From positions 1-16,343 of the forward strand of contig DASTCC010000074.1 of the NCBI GenBank assembly GCA_035711465.1: a DNA stretch of 16,343 nt, given 5' to 3'. Below, piece after piece: positions 7,294 to 14,503 of this stretch. Position 1 is the stretch's first letter; the number at the start of each line of letters is the position of its first letter. Under the pieces are notes generated by a model. That model did not search any database, was not told where the DNA came from, and saw only the letters and a program-made list of their open reading frames with translations. The position numbers were made by a program, and so were the translations under genes. Source of the DNA: DASTCC01 sp035711465. GTDB taxonomy: Bacteria; Acidobacteriota; Vicinamibacteria; Vicinamibacterales; SCN-69-37.

Positions 7294-7317
7294 GGACCGC
7301 CGCCGGCGGCCGGGTCC
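7294..7317 (+). repeat. GC-rich hairpin between DUF5658-like gene and ABC transporter gene
   Basis: GGACC (7294-7298) pairs with GGTCC (7313-7317); the palindrome GCCG-CCGG-CGGC sits inside with a 2-nt bulge. The hairpin is stable but lacks a T-tract. It lies in the 46 bp between a stop and the next ATG (7328), so it may attenuate transcription or stabilise the message end rather than terminate. Confidence 0.4.
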
Positions 7318-7327
7318 TGGTGGCGTC

Positions 7328-9199
7328 ATGAGCACCGGCCGCCGGATCGCGGTGATTCGCTCCGTCGTCGATCTCGCGCACGATCTTCTCGAGGCCGGCC
7401 GCCTTCGCGTGGCCGGCCTTTTGTTGTTGATGGTGCTGTCCGGCCTGGCTTCGGGCACCGCCGTCGTCGCGCTCGTCCCGCTGCTCACCGCCGCTGGCGT
7501 ACCGATCGAGTCGGGTGGGTCCAGCGCGTGGCTCGGGCGGTTCGTCGAGATGGCCGGGGCGATCCGGCTCGAATCCGCGCTCTCGTTCTATGTCGTGCTC
7601 GCAGCCGCGATTGCCGCGCTCGGCTGGGCGCAGAGCGCCGCGGGAGCTGCGGTGACCCAGCGCGTCGCTCATCAGCTCCGGCTGCGCGGCTTCGACGCCG
7701 TGCTCCACGCCGATTGGACCAGCGCCGCGCGGCACCGGGCGTCGGATCTTCAGGAGGCGCTGATCCGGAGCGTCGATCGCGCCGCGCTGGCCGCGCACGA
7801 CCTGATCACGCTGCTCTCGGCCGCAATCTTCGTGCTGGTCTCGGTCGCTCTTGCGGCAGCAGTTTCGCCCGCCGCGACGGCTCTAGCCACTGCAGCCGGC
7901 GCAATGTTGATGCTCGCGTTCGGCGCAGGACGGCGGCGGGCGCAGATCGTCGGCGAGCGGCTGATCGCAGCCGATCGCGACGTCCATCGCGAGATCGGCG
8001 AAACGATCGGCGCGCTCAAGCTGATTCGCACATTCGGTCTCGAATCGCGTCACCGCAGCGAGCTCGCCAGGGTGGGCGAGGCGCTCGGCCGCGCCAACGT
8101 CGCGCTCGCGAGCCAGCCGGCGCTCATCCGCGGTGGATTCGACGTCGGCGCCGCGATCGCGATGGCGGCGGTCATCTACGTCGCTGTCCGCTGGCTGGCG
8201 GTCGCGCCTGCCGCGCTGCTGATCCTGGTGCTCTTGTTCCTCCGGCTGATGCCGCGGGTCGCGACGATCCAGACCTACTTTCACAGCCTGCTGTCCGAGT
8301 TGCCCGCTTACGAATCCGTAAGGGCGCTGATTACAGAATTGGCACCTTCCTCGACGGTCGGCGCAGCGGCCTCCGAGATGCTGGAGCCGGTTCGGGCCGA
8401 TATCACGATCGACCGGGTCACCGCCGGGTACGGCGGGGTGCCGGTGCTGCGCGACGTCTCGGTGCGAATCGAGGCCGGGACGACGGTCGCTGTCGTCGGC
8501 CCCTCCGGGGCTGGTAAGACGACGCTGGCCGACGTGCTGCTGGGACTGGTGCCGGCGGCTCCCGGACGCGTCCTCGTGGACGGGAAGCCGCTGACGGCCA
8601 CCAACGTCGCCGCCTGGCGTGCGCAGGTCGCGGTCGTGCCCCAGGAGGTCGTGCTGTTTCACGACACGGTCCGCGCGAACCTTGCGTGGGCCGCGCCGGG
8701 CGCGACCGAGGCCGACATGTGGTGTGCGCTGGAGGCAGCAGCAGCCGCCGGGTTCGTGCGCGCATTGCCGCGCGGACTCGACACCGTCGTCGGCGATCGC
8801 GGCCACTTGCTCTCTGGCGGCGAGCGACAGCGTCTCGCGCTCGCACGCGCGTTCGTCCGGCAGCCGCGCGTGATCGTGCTCGACGAGGCGACGAGCGCGC
8901 TCGATCACGAGAACGAGCAGGTCGTGCAGCGCGCGATCGAAGCCGTCGGCGGCGCGACAACGCTCGTCGTCATCGCGCACCGGCTGTCGTCGATCCGCCG
9001 CGCCGACCGCATCGTCGTCATCGACGGCGGGCGCGTGGTGGAGAGCGGGACGTGGGCCGAGCTGTTGGCGCGGCCGCACGGGCGGTTCGCGCGGATGTGC
9101 GAGGAGCAGAGGCTATCGGAGTCGCCGGCGACGCCGGACGCCGGGGCCAGCGGGCCAGCCGCGTCCCTTCGGCTGGCCGCGTCGCAGAGGAGCAGATGA
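7328..9199 (+). CDS. ABC transporter, fused permease and ATPase (exporter type)
   Basis: A 623-residue half-transporter. Residues about 28-330 form a six-helix exporter transmembrane domain; residues about 355-590 are the ATPase. Motifs: Walker A GPSGAGKTT (391-399), signature LSGGERQ (495-501), Walker B VIVLDEATSALD (D519, catalytic E520) and H-loop H551. All catalytic residues are intact. There is no N-terminal C39 peptidase domain. Length and layout match exporters of lipids, glycans or modified peptides, including the D proteins of lasso clusters (MccJ25 exporter type). The minus-strand lasso operon ends 1.6 kb away and lacks an exporter, so this is the best local candidate. An MsbA-like glycolipid role fits the polysaccharide context equally well. 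The C-terminal 30 residues look disordered. Confidence 0.88.
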   Translation: MSTGRRIAVIRSVVDLAHDLLEAGRLRVAGLLLLMVLSGLASGTAVVALVPLLTAAGVPIESGGSSAWLGRFVEMAGAIRLESALSFYVVLAAAIAALGWAQSAAGAAVTQRVAHQLRLRGFDAVLHADWTSAARHRASDLQEALIRSVDRAALAAHDLITLLSAAIFVLVSVALAAAVSPAATALATAAGAMLMLAFGAGRRRAQIVGERLIAADRDVHREIGETIGALKLIRTFGLESRHRSELARVGEALGRANVALASQPALIRGGFDVGAAIAMAAVIYVAVRWLAVAPAALLILVLLFLRLMPRVATIQTYFHSLLSELPAYESVRALITELAPSSTVGAAASEMLEPVRADITIDRVTAGYGGVPVLRDVSVRIEAGTTVAVVGPSGAGKTTLADVLLGLVPAAPGRVLVDGKPLTATNVAAWRAQVAVVPQEVVLFHDTVRANLAWAAPGATEADMWCALEAAAAAGFVRALPRGLDTVVGDRGHLLSGGERQRLALARAFVRQPRVIVLDEATSALDHENEQVVQRAIEAVGGATTLVVIAHRLSSIRRADRIVVIDGGRVVESGTWAELLARPHGRFARMCEEQRLSESPATPDAGASGPAASLRLAASQRSR

Positions 9200-9531
9200 T
9201 GTCGGACGAACGTCGTCGATCGGCACGCGTGGAAATCGTGGGACGCATCCACGGCCACGCCGTTTCGTTGGACGTACAGGTCGAGGTCAAGGAGATCAGC
9301 CTCGGCGGCATGGCGCTGATCACGCCGTTCCCGTTTCCGATCGGCGCTCATCACGAGTTCCTGCTGACGCTCGGTGACGGTTCCACCGTGTATCTGCGCG
9401 GAAACGTCGTGCATTGCCGCAATGTCGCGCCCCCGACCGATCCCGAGACCTTCGTCACCGGGTTCCAGTTCGTAGACGAGGAAACATCGCCGCAAGACGA
9501 AGTCGGGAACCTGATCGAGAAGATGCAGTGA
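9196..9531 (+). CDS. PilZ-domain protein (possible cyclic-di-GMP sensor)
   Basis: A 111-residue single-domain PilZ protein. Residues 5-11 ERRRSAR contain the RxxxR loop, and 33-38 EISLGG occupies the place of the [DN]xSxxG motif, with Glu in the first position. Both are the cyclic-di-GMP binding elements of the family. The beta-barrel strands continue through VYLRGNVVHC. Two tandem ATGs are possible (9196 or 9199). AGAGGAG (9186-9192) is better spaced for the second, and the gene overlaps the ABC transporter stop either way. It would link exporter or glycan output to cyclic-di-GMP, as PilZ proteins do for alginate or cellulose machinery; the partner here is unknown. The Asp/Asn-to-Glu change may weaken binding. 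Confidence 0.8.
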   Translation: MMSDERRRSARVEIVGRIHGHAVSLDVQVEVKEISLGGMALITPFPFPIGAHHEFLLTLGDGSTVYLRGNVVHCRNVAPPTDPETFVTGFQFVDEETSPQDEVGNLIEKMQ

Positions 9532-10772
9532 CCTTCCGGCCACCCGCCCGGTGGCCGCTCCTCGCCGCCCTGGCGCTCGGCGCCGCGCTCGTGCAGTGCA
9601 CGAGCGCGTTCCTCAGCGAGTCCGTCACCTCTCCCAACGCTGCGGCCGCGATTGCCGGCAACCTCGTCGAAGGCCGCGGCTACCAGGTCTTCGCGAGCGA
9701 CGGCGGCGGCGCCGTGCCTCCCCGTCCGGGTTTCCGCGCCTACCACCTGCCCGGCGAGGTGTTCTTCCTCGCGCTCGGTTTCCGCACGCTCCCGCCAGCG
9801 CTCCATAGGTACCTGCACGTGCCAGTCGTCGTGCTGTTGATCGTCGCTGCCGCGGCGATCGCGTGGCGTCTGGGAGGGCGGAGCGCCGCGATCGTCGCTG
9901 CGGCGGTCCTCTGCGCCGACCCGTTTCTCGTCGTCCACGGACCGGTCTGGGACGACGCGCTGCTGGCGGCCGCGCTCCAGTGGAGCGCGATCTGGATGAT
10001 CGCGGGCACGTCGAAGGGTCACTCCACATCGTGGCGCCTTTGCGCGATCGGGCTGCTCGCGGCATTCGCCGCGCTGACTCGCGCCGAAGCGCAGGTCACG
10101 CTGATCACGATCGGCGGCGGTCTCTGGCTGTGGCACCGGCGACCGGAGGTACGCCGCGGGGGACTGACCCTGGTGGCCGCCGTCGCGATTGCGATGAGCG
10201 GCTGGGCCATCCGGAACGCGTTGGCAATCGGCGTGCCGATGCTCGGCACGACGCACGACGCCAAGACGCTGTTCGAGTCGACGTTCAGCACCGCGCGCGG
10301 GACGATTCGCCGCACCGGCGTCGCGCAGGAGTTCGACATCTCGCAGCTGCCGTCGTCGTTCGGCACGCTCGGATGGCTCGACGAAGTCGACGCCGACGCG
10401 CTCTTCCGTCGTGAAGCGTGGCGCTACATCGCCGCTCATCCCGGCGACGTCGCGATCACCGGCGCGTTCAAGGCGGCGATCAGTGTCTTCGGCATCCAGG
10501 CGAATCTGCCGCTGAGCTCGCTTCGCAACGTCGTGCCGATCGTGTTCAACGGCGTGTTGCTCGTGGCCGCGGCGATCGGGATTCGGTCGTGGCGCCGGGA
10601 CGCGACCGGCGACGATCGCCGCGTGTTCTTCGTGGTCGCGGCGAGCGTATCGACGTGGACGCTGGCCGGGTTGATGCTCGGGCCGGTCGGTCTGCGTTAT
10701 CGGATGACGTTCGGCGTGCTGGTCGCGATTGGGGCGGCCTTGATCGCGCGCGAGCGCCCGGCGGAGACCTAA
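9528..10772 (+). CDS. Polytopic membrane protein, GT39/ArnT-like glycosyltransferase family (tentative)
   Basis: A 414-residue membrane protein. GTG 9528 overlaps the PilZ stop by 4 bp (GTGA); the longer frame upstream lies inside PilZ and is rejected. There are about eight to ten hydrophobic segments, the first at residues 8-24. The first outer loop holds IAGNLVEGRGYQVF and then YHLPGEVFFLALGF, the arrangement found in GT39-like polyprenyl-phosphate-sugar glycosyltransferases. AALTRAEA and a late GLRYRMTF also fit that superfamily. I see no clear Asp-Glu catalytic pair in the first loop, so activity is uncertain. A substrate cannot be named. It ends 4 bp into the end of the opposing lasso operon. 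Confidence 0.6.
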   Translation: MTFRPPARWPLLAALALGAALVQCTSAFLSESVTSPNAAAAIAGNLVEGRGYQVFASDGGGAVPPRPGFRAYHLPGEVFFLALGFRTLPPALHRYLHVPVVVLLIVAAAAIAWRLGGRSAAIVAAAVLCADPFLVVHGPVWDDALLAAALQWSAIWMIAGTSKGHSTSWRLCAIGLLAAFAALTRAEAQVTLITIGGGLWLWHRRPEVRRGGLTLVAAVAIAMSGWAIRNALAIGVPMLGTTHDAKTLFESTFSTARGTIRRTGVAQEFDISQLPSSFGTLGWLDEVDADALFRREAWRYIAAHPGDVAITGAFKAAISVFGIQANLPLSSLRNVVPIVFNGVLLVAAAIGIRSWRRDATGDDRRVFFVVAASVSTWTLAGLMLGPVGLRYRMTFGVLVAIGAALIARERPAET

Positions 10773-11230
10773 GAACGCGCGCCCGCCGGCGCCGCGTCGC
10801 GCTGGCCTGTCAGCACGCGGCCGTCGGCGCCAATCCGGCAGGTCTCCTCGAACGGCGATCCCGGCATGACCGGCTCGTCGAAGGGACGATCGTCGACGAC
10901 GATCCAGGCGTGTCCCTCGAGCCGGCCGTCGACGCGGCGGAATCCCATCGCCAGCGACGGCTTCAGCCCGGCGCGCGGCAACTGACGGAACAGCACGAGA
11001 CTCCGCTGCAGGCAGTCGCGATCGCCGATCGGGCTCATCCTGCGGATGCGGCGGCTCGCGCCGCTGATCCGATCCACGAGATCCGGATCGACGCGCGGAT
11101 GCGGCTCGCGCGCGAGCCAGCGCGCGATGGTCGTGACGGGCACGAAGTGTTTCAAGGCGGCGACCGCGACGTAGCCGGGCAGCATGCGAAGCACGCACGC
11201 GGCGGTACGGGCGCGTCGGGCCAGCGTCAC
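10769..11230 (-). CDS. Lasso peptide leader peptidase, B2 (transglutaminase-like, PF13471-type)
   Basis: A 153-residue cysteine protease of the lasso B2 type, the family's usual size when the recognition domain is a separate protein. The catalytic Cys is in DRDCLQRSLVL (C73) and the His in GHAWIVV (H107). The third residue is probably D118 in RPFDEP, with spacing like the Cys/His/Asp triad of McjB. Function in the family: removes the leader from the precursor, using the recognition protein to hold it. GTG 11230 overlaps the kinase stop by 4 bp (GTGA), and the gene closes the minus-strand operon. Its stop overlaps the opposing gene's stop by 4 bp. Confidence 0.88.
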   Translation of the reverse strand: MTLARRARTAACVLRMLPGYVAVAALKHFVPVTTIARWLAREPHPRVDPDLVDRISGASRRIRRMSPIGDRDCLQRSLVLFRQLPRAGLKPSLAMGFRRVDGRLEGHAWIVVDDRPFDEPVMPGSPFEETCRIGADGRVLTGQRDAAPAGARS

Positions 11231-12087
11231 TGGCGGCGGGCCGCGGCCAGCGGCAGTGCGGCGGGAGAGAAGCCGATGGCGGCGTCGATCACGGCGTCGA
11301 CGAGGCCGTCGATCGCCGCGAAGTTCGGACGGTAGGTGAGCGTGAACACCGGCACCTGCTGGGCGACGGTCATGTAGGCCTCGACCAGCCCGCGCATGTG
11401 CTCCGCATCGCGCTGATCGAAGCAGTGCGCGTGGGTGAGGAGCGCCGAGAACGCGTCGACCGCTGACAGCTGCCGGATCACCGGACGCGTCGTGCCGCCA
11501 GGGTCCTGTTGCAGCACGAACACGGCGCGCATCGGGGCCGGCGGCGCGATCGGCTCGATGTCCTCGTGACGTTCACCCGCGCTCTGAGCCTCGAAATAGC
11601 TGCGCGACGCGGGACGCAGTTGCGGCGTGAACGGCAGCGGCTGCACGATCACGCCCTCGCGCTGACAGGTAAAGCCGACCGCGTCGTCGGCGATCTGCGG
11701 ATAGCCGGCCTGGCCGAGCGCGTGCGCGAGCGTCGACTTCCCGGAATGGCCGCGTCCGCAGAGCGCGATGACGCCGGCGCGCGTGCCGGCGGCACCCGCG
11801 TGCAGCGCCTGCCAGCCGAGCGCCTGCAGGATGACCGGCTGAATCGAGCGGCGGAACGACGCGCTGACGACCTCGCGGGACACACCCCGCGCCGGCACCA
11901 CGTCGACGACGCGTGTCGCGCCGCCGAAGGTGAAGACGCCGAGCGCGGGCCAGTCAATCCAGCGGGCGGATCCGGCGACGAACGCGCGCGCGAACTCCGC
12001 GCCCGCGTCGTCCGTCCACGTCTGGACCAGCCGGCCGCTGGCGGACTCGCGTCGCGTCGTTTCCGGCGCGAACCGCAGGGTCAGCAT
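11227..12087 (-). CDS. HprK-like kinase of a lasso-peptide cluster
   Basis: A 286-residue protein whose C-terminal two thirds match HPr-kinase-like domains: LHAGA (95-99), then Walker A GRGHSGKST (111-119), and ADDAVGF (133-139), where HprK proteins have the DD pair. The N-terminal 85 residues lack similarity I recognise. Kinases of this kind in lasso clusters phosphorylate the precursor, in the paeninodin group on a C-terminal serine. Here the precursor core has no serine and ends in Arg, so the acceptor must be different (Thr38 or Thr41) or not the peptide. ATG 12087 follows the precursor stop by 15 bp, with GGAG about 9 nt upstream. The gene overlaps the B2 gene. Confidence 0.82.
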   Translation of the reverse strand: MLTLRFAPETTRRESASGRLVQTWTDDAGAEFARAFVAGSARWIDWPALGVFTFGGATRVVDVVPARGVSREVVSASFRRSIQPVILQALGWQALHAGAAGTRAGVIALCGRGHSGKSTLAHALGQAGYPQIADDAVGFTCQREGVIVQPLPFTPQLRPASRSYFEAQSAGERHEDIEPIAPPAPMRAVFVLQQDPGGTTRPVIRQLSAVDAFSALLTHAHCFDQRDAEHMRGLVEAYMTVAQQVPVFTLTYRPNFAAIDGLVDAVIDAAIGFSPAALPLAAARRQ

Positions 12088-12102
12088 TGCGTCGGCTCCG
12101 TC

Positions 12103-12270
12103 CTAGCGATCCTGCGCCGGCACCTTCCGCGGTTCGCCCGGGTCGCCGGTGAGCACCGTGACCTTGCCGCCGCCGTTGCGAAGCACGTCGCCGACCGTGC
12201 CCGCCGCCTTCACCATCGGCGGCTCCCAACGGCGCCGCGACACATCCTTGTGCTGTTCCATCGTCTTCAT
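12103..12270 (-). CDS. Lasso peptide precursor (55 residues)
   Basis: A small gene between the cyclase and kinase genes. ATG 12270 is chosen because AGAGGAG (12277-12283) lies 6 nt upstream; the longer frame would run into the cyclase gene. The leader has RRRWEPPMV, where W15-x-x-P18 stands in place of the YxxP motif read by lasso recognition proteins, followed by G24. The likely core begins at G35, the third Gly of NGGGK. From there D43 is position 9, giving a 9-residue Gly-Asp ring and a 12-residue basic tail (PGEPRKVPAQDR). No other Gly, Ala, Ser or Cys start downstream of the leader puts Asp or Glu at 7-9. The usual Thr at position -2 is missing (G33). Confidence 0.75.
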   Translation of the reverse strand: MKTMEQHKDVSRRRWEPPMVKAAGTVGDVLRNGGGKVTVLTGDPGEPRKVPAQDR

Positions 12271-12276
12271 CGTCTG

Positions 12277-12283
12277 CTCCTCT
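12277..12283 (-). promoter_or_regulatory. Ribosome binding site of the precursor gene
   Basis: AGAGGAG on the minus strand, 6 nt before ATG 12270. It is the strongest Shine-Dalgarno match in the lasso operon, consistent with high production of the substrate peptide relative to the enzymes. It decides the start of the precursor. Confidence 0.7.
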
Positions 12284-12296
12284 GCAAGAAACGTCC

Positions 12297-14147
12297 TCAA
12301 ACGTACTGCCGCGTCCAGGTTTCGAGGTTGATCAGGTTCCACGCCTTTGAAATCACCAGCGGGGTCGGGCTGCCCCGGAACGCCCGCTCGACGTAATCGC
12401 GCGCCCCGGCCGGCTCGATCACGCCCAGTCCGGCCAGGCCGCGATAGTCACTGACCGTTTCGGCCAGTCGCGGCCCTTCCTGTGCGAGCGTCGAGACGAA
12501 GAAGTCGAGCGCGGAGACCTTGCGCTGGCGCTCGAATCCCAGCGTCGGGAAGCGGCGCGCGACGACCTCGCGGACTTGCCCTTTGGAACGGCCGCCGCGA
12601 TTCAGGATCTCGGGCGGCGTGCGATACACGTGCGACAGGAGATCCACGTCCCAGTACGGGTGGAGGTAGCGGACGCCAAACGGACGGCCGAACTCGTACT
12701 GCTCCTCGAATTCCCACGACATCAGCGCGTGATCGAGGAACGTGCGCGACTCGCGGGCGTAGAAGCCATCCGGCGGATTCGACTCGGCGAGATTCGCCGC
12801 GGCGCGCGCGAATTGCCGCTCGCGAACCGCCGGATCCGGCCCGACCCACGCCGGATCGGCCGCCAGGAGCTTCTGACGCCGGCGCTTCTGCCACCAGTCG
12901 GAGGCGACGCGATCGAGCGCCGCGCCGGCGAGCGGTCGCAGCCCGTAGGTCCAGATCGATCCGCGCAGGACGTGCGGCCAGCCCTGCTGATACGAGCGCT
13001 GCCACATCCGCGCCATCCGGTACAGTCCGGCGACGTTGCCCGATCGGATCAGATCGGCGGCCAGATATGGCGTCACGCCGAGCCATTCGTCGCCGCCGCT
13101 GCCGGTGAGGATCGTGCGGACGCCGTCGCCGCTCGCGCGACGCACGAGCGACAGGTACGCCGGCGACCAGGTGTTGAGCAGCGGCGACTGCAGACCGCGA
13201 TTGAGATCGAGCGCCGACGCGAAGAGCCCGCGCGGACCGACCGCCTCGCGGAAGTCGACGAGCTGCAGCGGCAGATCGAGCGTCCGCGCCACCGACGTCT
13301 GCACCAGGCGCTCGTCGCACTCCGGCGCCGGGAATCCGAGCGAGAGCGCGCGCGGGACCTCGAAACCGTGGCGGCGTGCTTCGTCGGAGGCGACGGCCGC
13401 GACGCTCACGGAATCGAAGCCGCCCGACAGGAAGATGCCGGTGCGTCCGGACTCGAGGCAGCGGCGCACGGCGCGATCGAGATGCTCGTCGAAGCGATCC
13501 GCTTCCGACGCGCTGAGCCAGTCGATGCCTCCCGAGACCGGGTCCCAGTAGCGGCGGACGGCCAGCCGGCTCCCCTGCATCTCGGCCCGCCATCCCGGCG
13601 GCACCCGCCGGACGTCGGCGAAGAAAGTCTCCTCCCGATCCGACCAGCGGTTGCACAACTGCTCGGCCAGCGCGGCGCGGTTGAGATCGCGCGAGACGCC
13701 CGGCGCCGACAGCAGCGGCGCGATCGACGACGCGAACGACCAGCCTCGCGGCGTGCGCGCGTAGAAGAGCGGCTGCGATCCGATCGGATCGCGGACGACG
13801 AAAATGCGGTTCTGCCGCCCGTCCACGACGACCGCGACGAAGCTGCCGCGCAGTTTCGCGAGCACGGATTCGCCGAAGCGATCGTAGGCAGCGAGAAGGA
13901 TCGCAGCCGGCGTCGCATCGTCGCCGATGCCATCCCCGAGGGCTCGCAGCCAGTCGGATCGATCGAAGAGGACGCCGTCGAAGTAGGTATCGAGTCCCTC
14001 GTAAGAGGTCAACGGCACGCCGGCGACGGTCAGCCGGCCGCGTTCGTCGCGCGTGCAGACGATCGCGCGGCGTTCGTCGTGCCGCGACGACAACGCGTCG
14101 CGGCCGGGCGTGTGCGAGGCGATCGCCTCCGTCGTGGCCGTGCTCAT
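12297..14147 (-). CDS. Lasso cyclase, asparagine-synthetase-like (C protein)
   Basis: A 616-residue asparagine synthetase B homologue. The ATP-pyrophosphatase domain has the PP-loop SGGFDS (241-246) and the second conserved motif GSGGDEWLG (from 349). The N-terminal glutamine-amidotransferase-like domain (about 25-200) keeps motifs such as DPIGSQPLFY but has no Cys at position 2, so it cannot use glutamine in the normal way. This loss is typical of lasso cyclases, which adenylate the Asp/Glu side chain and let the core amino terminus attack it. ATG 14147 overlaps the recognition-protein stop by 4 bp, and the precursor follows 26 bp after the stop. A bona fide amidotransferase is unlikely given the missing Cys and the neighbours. 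Confidence 0.9.
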   Translation of the reverse strand: MSTATTEAIASHTPGRDALSSRHDERRAIVCTRDERGRLTVAGVPLTSYEGLDTYFDGVLFDRSDWLRALGDGIGDDATPAAILLAAYDRFGESVLAKLRGSFVAVVVDGRQNRIFVVRDPIGSQPLFYARTPRGWSFASSIAPLLSAPGVSRDLNRAALAEQLCNRWSDREETFFADVRRVPPGWRAEMQGSRLAVRRYWDPVSGGIDWLSASEADRFDEHLDRAVRRCLESGRTGIFLSGGFDSVSVAAVASDEARRHGFEVPRALSLGFPAPECDERLVQTSVARTLDLPLQLVDFREAVGPRGLFASALDLNRGLQSPLLNTWSPAYLSLVRRASGDGVRTILTGSGGDEWLGVTPYLAADLIRSGNVAGLYRMARMWQRSYQQGWPHVLRGSIWTYGLRPLAGAALDRVASDWWQKRRRQKLLAADPAWVGPDPAVRERQFARAAANLAESNPPDGFYARESRTFLDHALMSWEFEEQYEFGRPFGVRYLHPYWDVDLLSHVYRTPPEILNRGGRSKGQVREVVARRFPTLGFERQRKVSALDFFVSTLAQEGPRLAETVSDYRGLAGLGVIEPAGARDYVERAFRGSPTPLVISKAWNLINLETWTRQYV

Positions 14148-14422
14148 CGGACCAGCCCGGCGGCGGAGAGATCGTCGACGACGATGCGGATCTTCGCTTC
14201 GGCGTCGGCGGGATCGACGTCGTACTCCTCGACCAGCGCGCTCGTCATCGCCGCGATCGTCTTGCCGCTGGCGATGAGCTCCCAGACGCGGGCGCCGGTC
14301 TCGTTCAGCTCGAAGATCTTGTTCGTCGGCAGATGCACGAGGACGGCGCCATCCCCGAGCCGTCGAGCGACGACGTCGGGTGCCGGCGTGACGGGACGGG
14401 CGGCCGAGGGAGCGTGGTCCAT
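14144..14422 (-). CDS. PqqD-like RiPP recognition element (lasso B1)
   Basis: A 92-residue PqqD-family protein. Family features run in order: VVARRLGDGAVLVHLPTNKIFELNETGARVWELI (residues 17-50, quoted in parts: GDGAVLVHLPTNKIF, then LNETGARVWELI), a short helix with AAMTSALVEEYDV, and DDLSAAGLV at the end. These proteins bind the precursor leader and present it to the B2 protease and cyclase. ATG 14422 is preferred over GTG 14476 because it gives the usual size; the extra 18 residues would cover a palindrome-rich leader. The Shine-Dalgarno is weak (AGGG close to the ATG). It is the first gene of the operon, and its stop overlaps the cyclase ATG. Confidence 0.85.
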   Translation of the reverse strand: MDHAPSAARPVTPAPDVVARRLGDGAVLVHLPTNKIFELNETGARVWELIASGKTIAAMTSALVEEYDVDPADAEAKIRIVVDDLSAAGLVR

Positions 14423-14431
14423 GACCCTATA

Positions 14432-14454
14432 TCGGCCGTTGCCGGCAAAGCCGA
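14432..14454. promoter_or_regulatory. Dyad-symmetric element just upstream of the lasso operon's first ATG
   Basis: A perfect 10 bp palindrome TTGCCGGCAA (14439-14448) is flanked by TCGGC (14432-14436) and GCCGA (14450-14454). This makes a 23 bp near-symmetric element 9 bp before ATG 14422. It could be a repressor operator or a leader hairpin covering the start region. No regulator gene is adjacent. Confidence 0.4.
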
Positions 14455-14503
14455 CAACCAGTGCCGGTACAGACACTTAGACCATACCGGGGGCCGGACT
14501 CCG

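Noticed and set aside
9351..11198. A 615-codon minus-strand open frame through the PilZ and membrane-protein genes
   Set aside because: Low-complexity Arg/Ala/Asp composition, no motif, and it crosses the B2 protease gene in another frame.
12103..12207. Alternative rings in the precursor (A22-D28, or E46 as acceptor)
   Set aside because: A22 would leave no leader after the WxxP motif and a 34-residue core. E46 would need Thr, Val or Leu as residue 1, which is not typical.
12271..12342. Longer N-terminus for the lasso precursor starting at 12342
   Set aside because: It would overlap the cyclase stop, while ATG 12270 has a strong ribosome binding site at the right distance and gives the usual precursor size.
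10769..14422. Reading the minus operon as an HPr-rel-A/exosortase-type system instead of lasso
   Set aside because: Such systems also combine a PqqD-like protein, an HprK-like kinase and an asparagine-synthetase homologue. Here a B2-type protease and a precursor with leader motif and Gly/Asp ring are present as well. The alternative remains a minor possibility.
14423..14476. Longer start (GTG 14476) for the PqqD-like protein
   Set aside because: It adds 18 residues outside the family's normal length and lies over the palindromic leader. ATG 14422 gives a standard 92-residue protein, though its ribosome binding site is weak.
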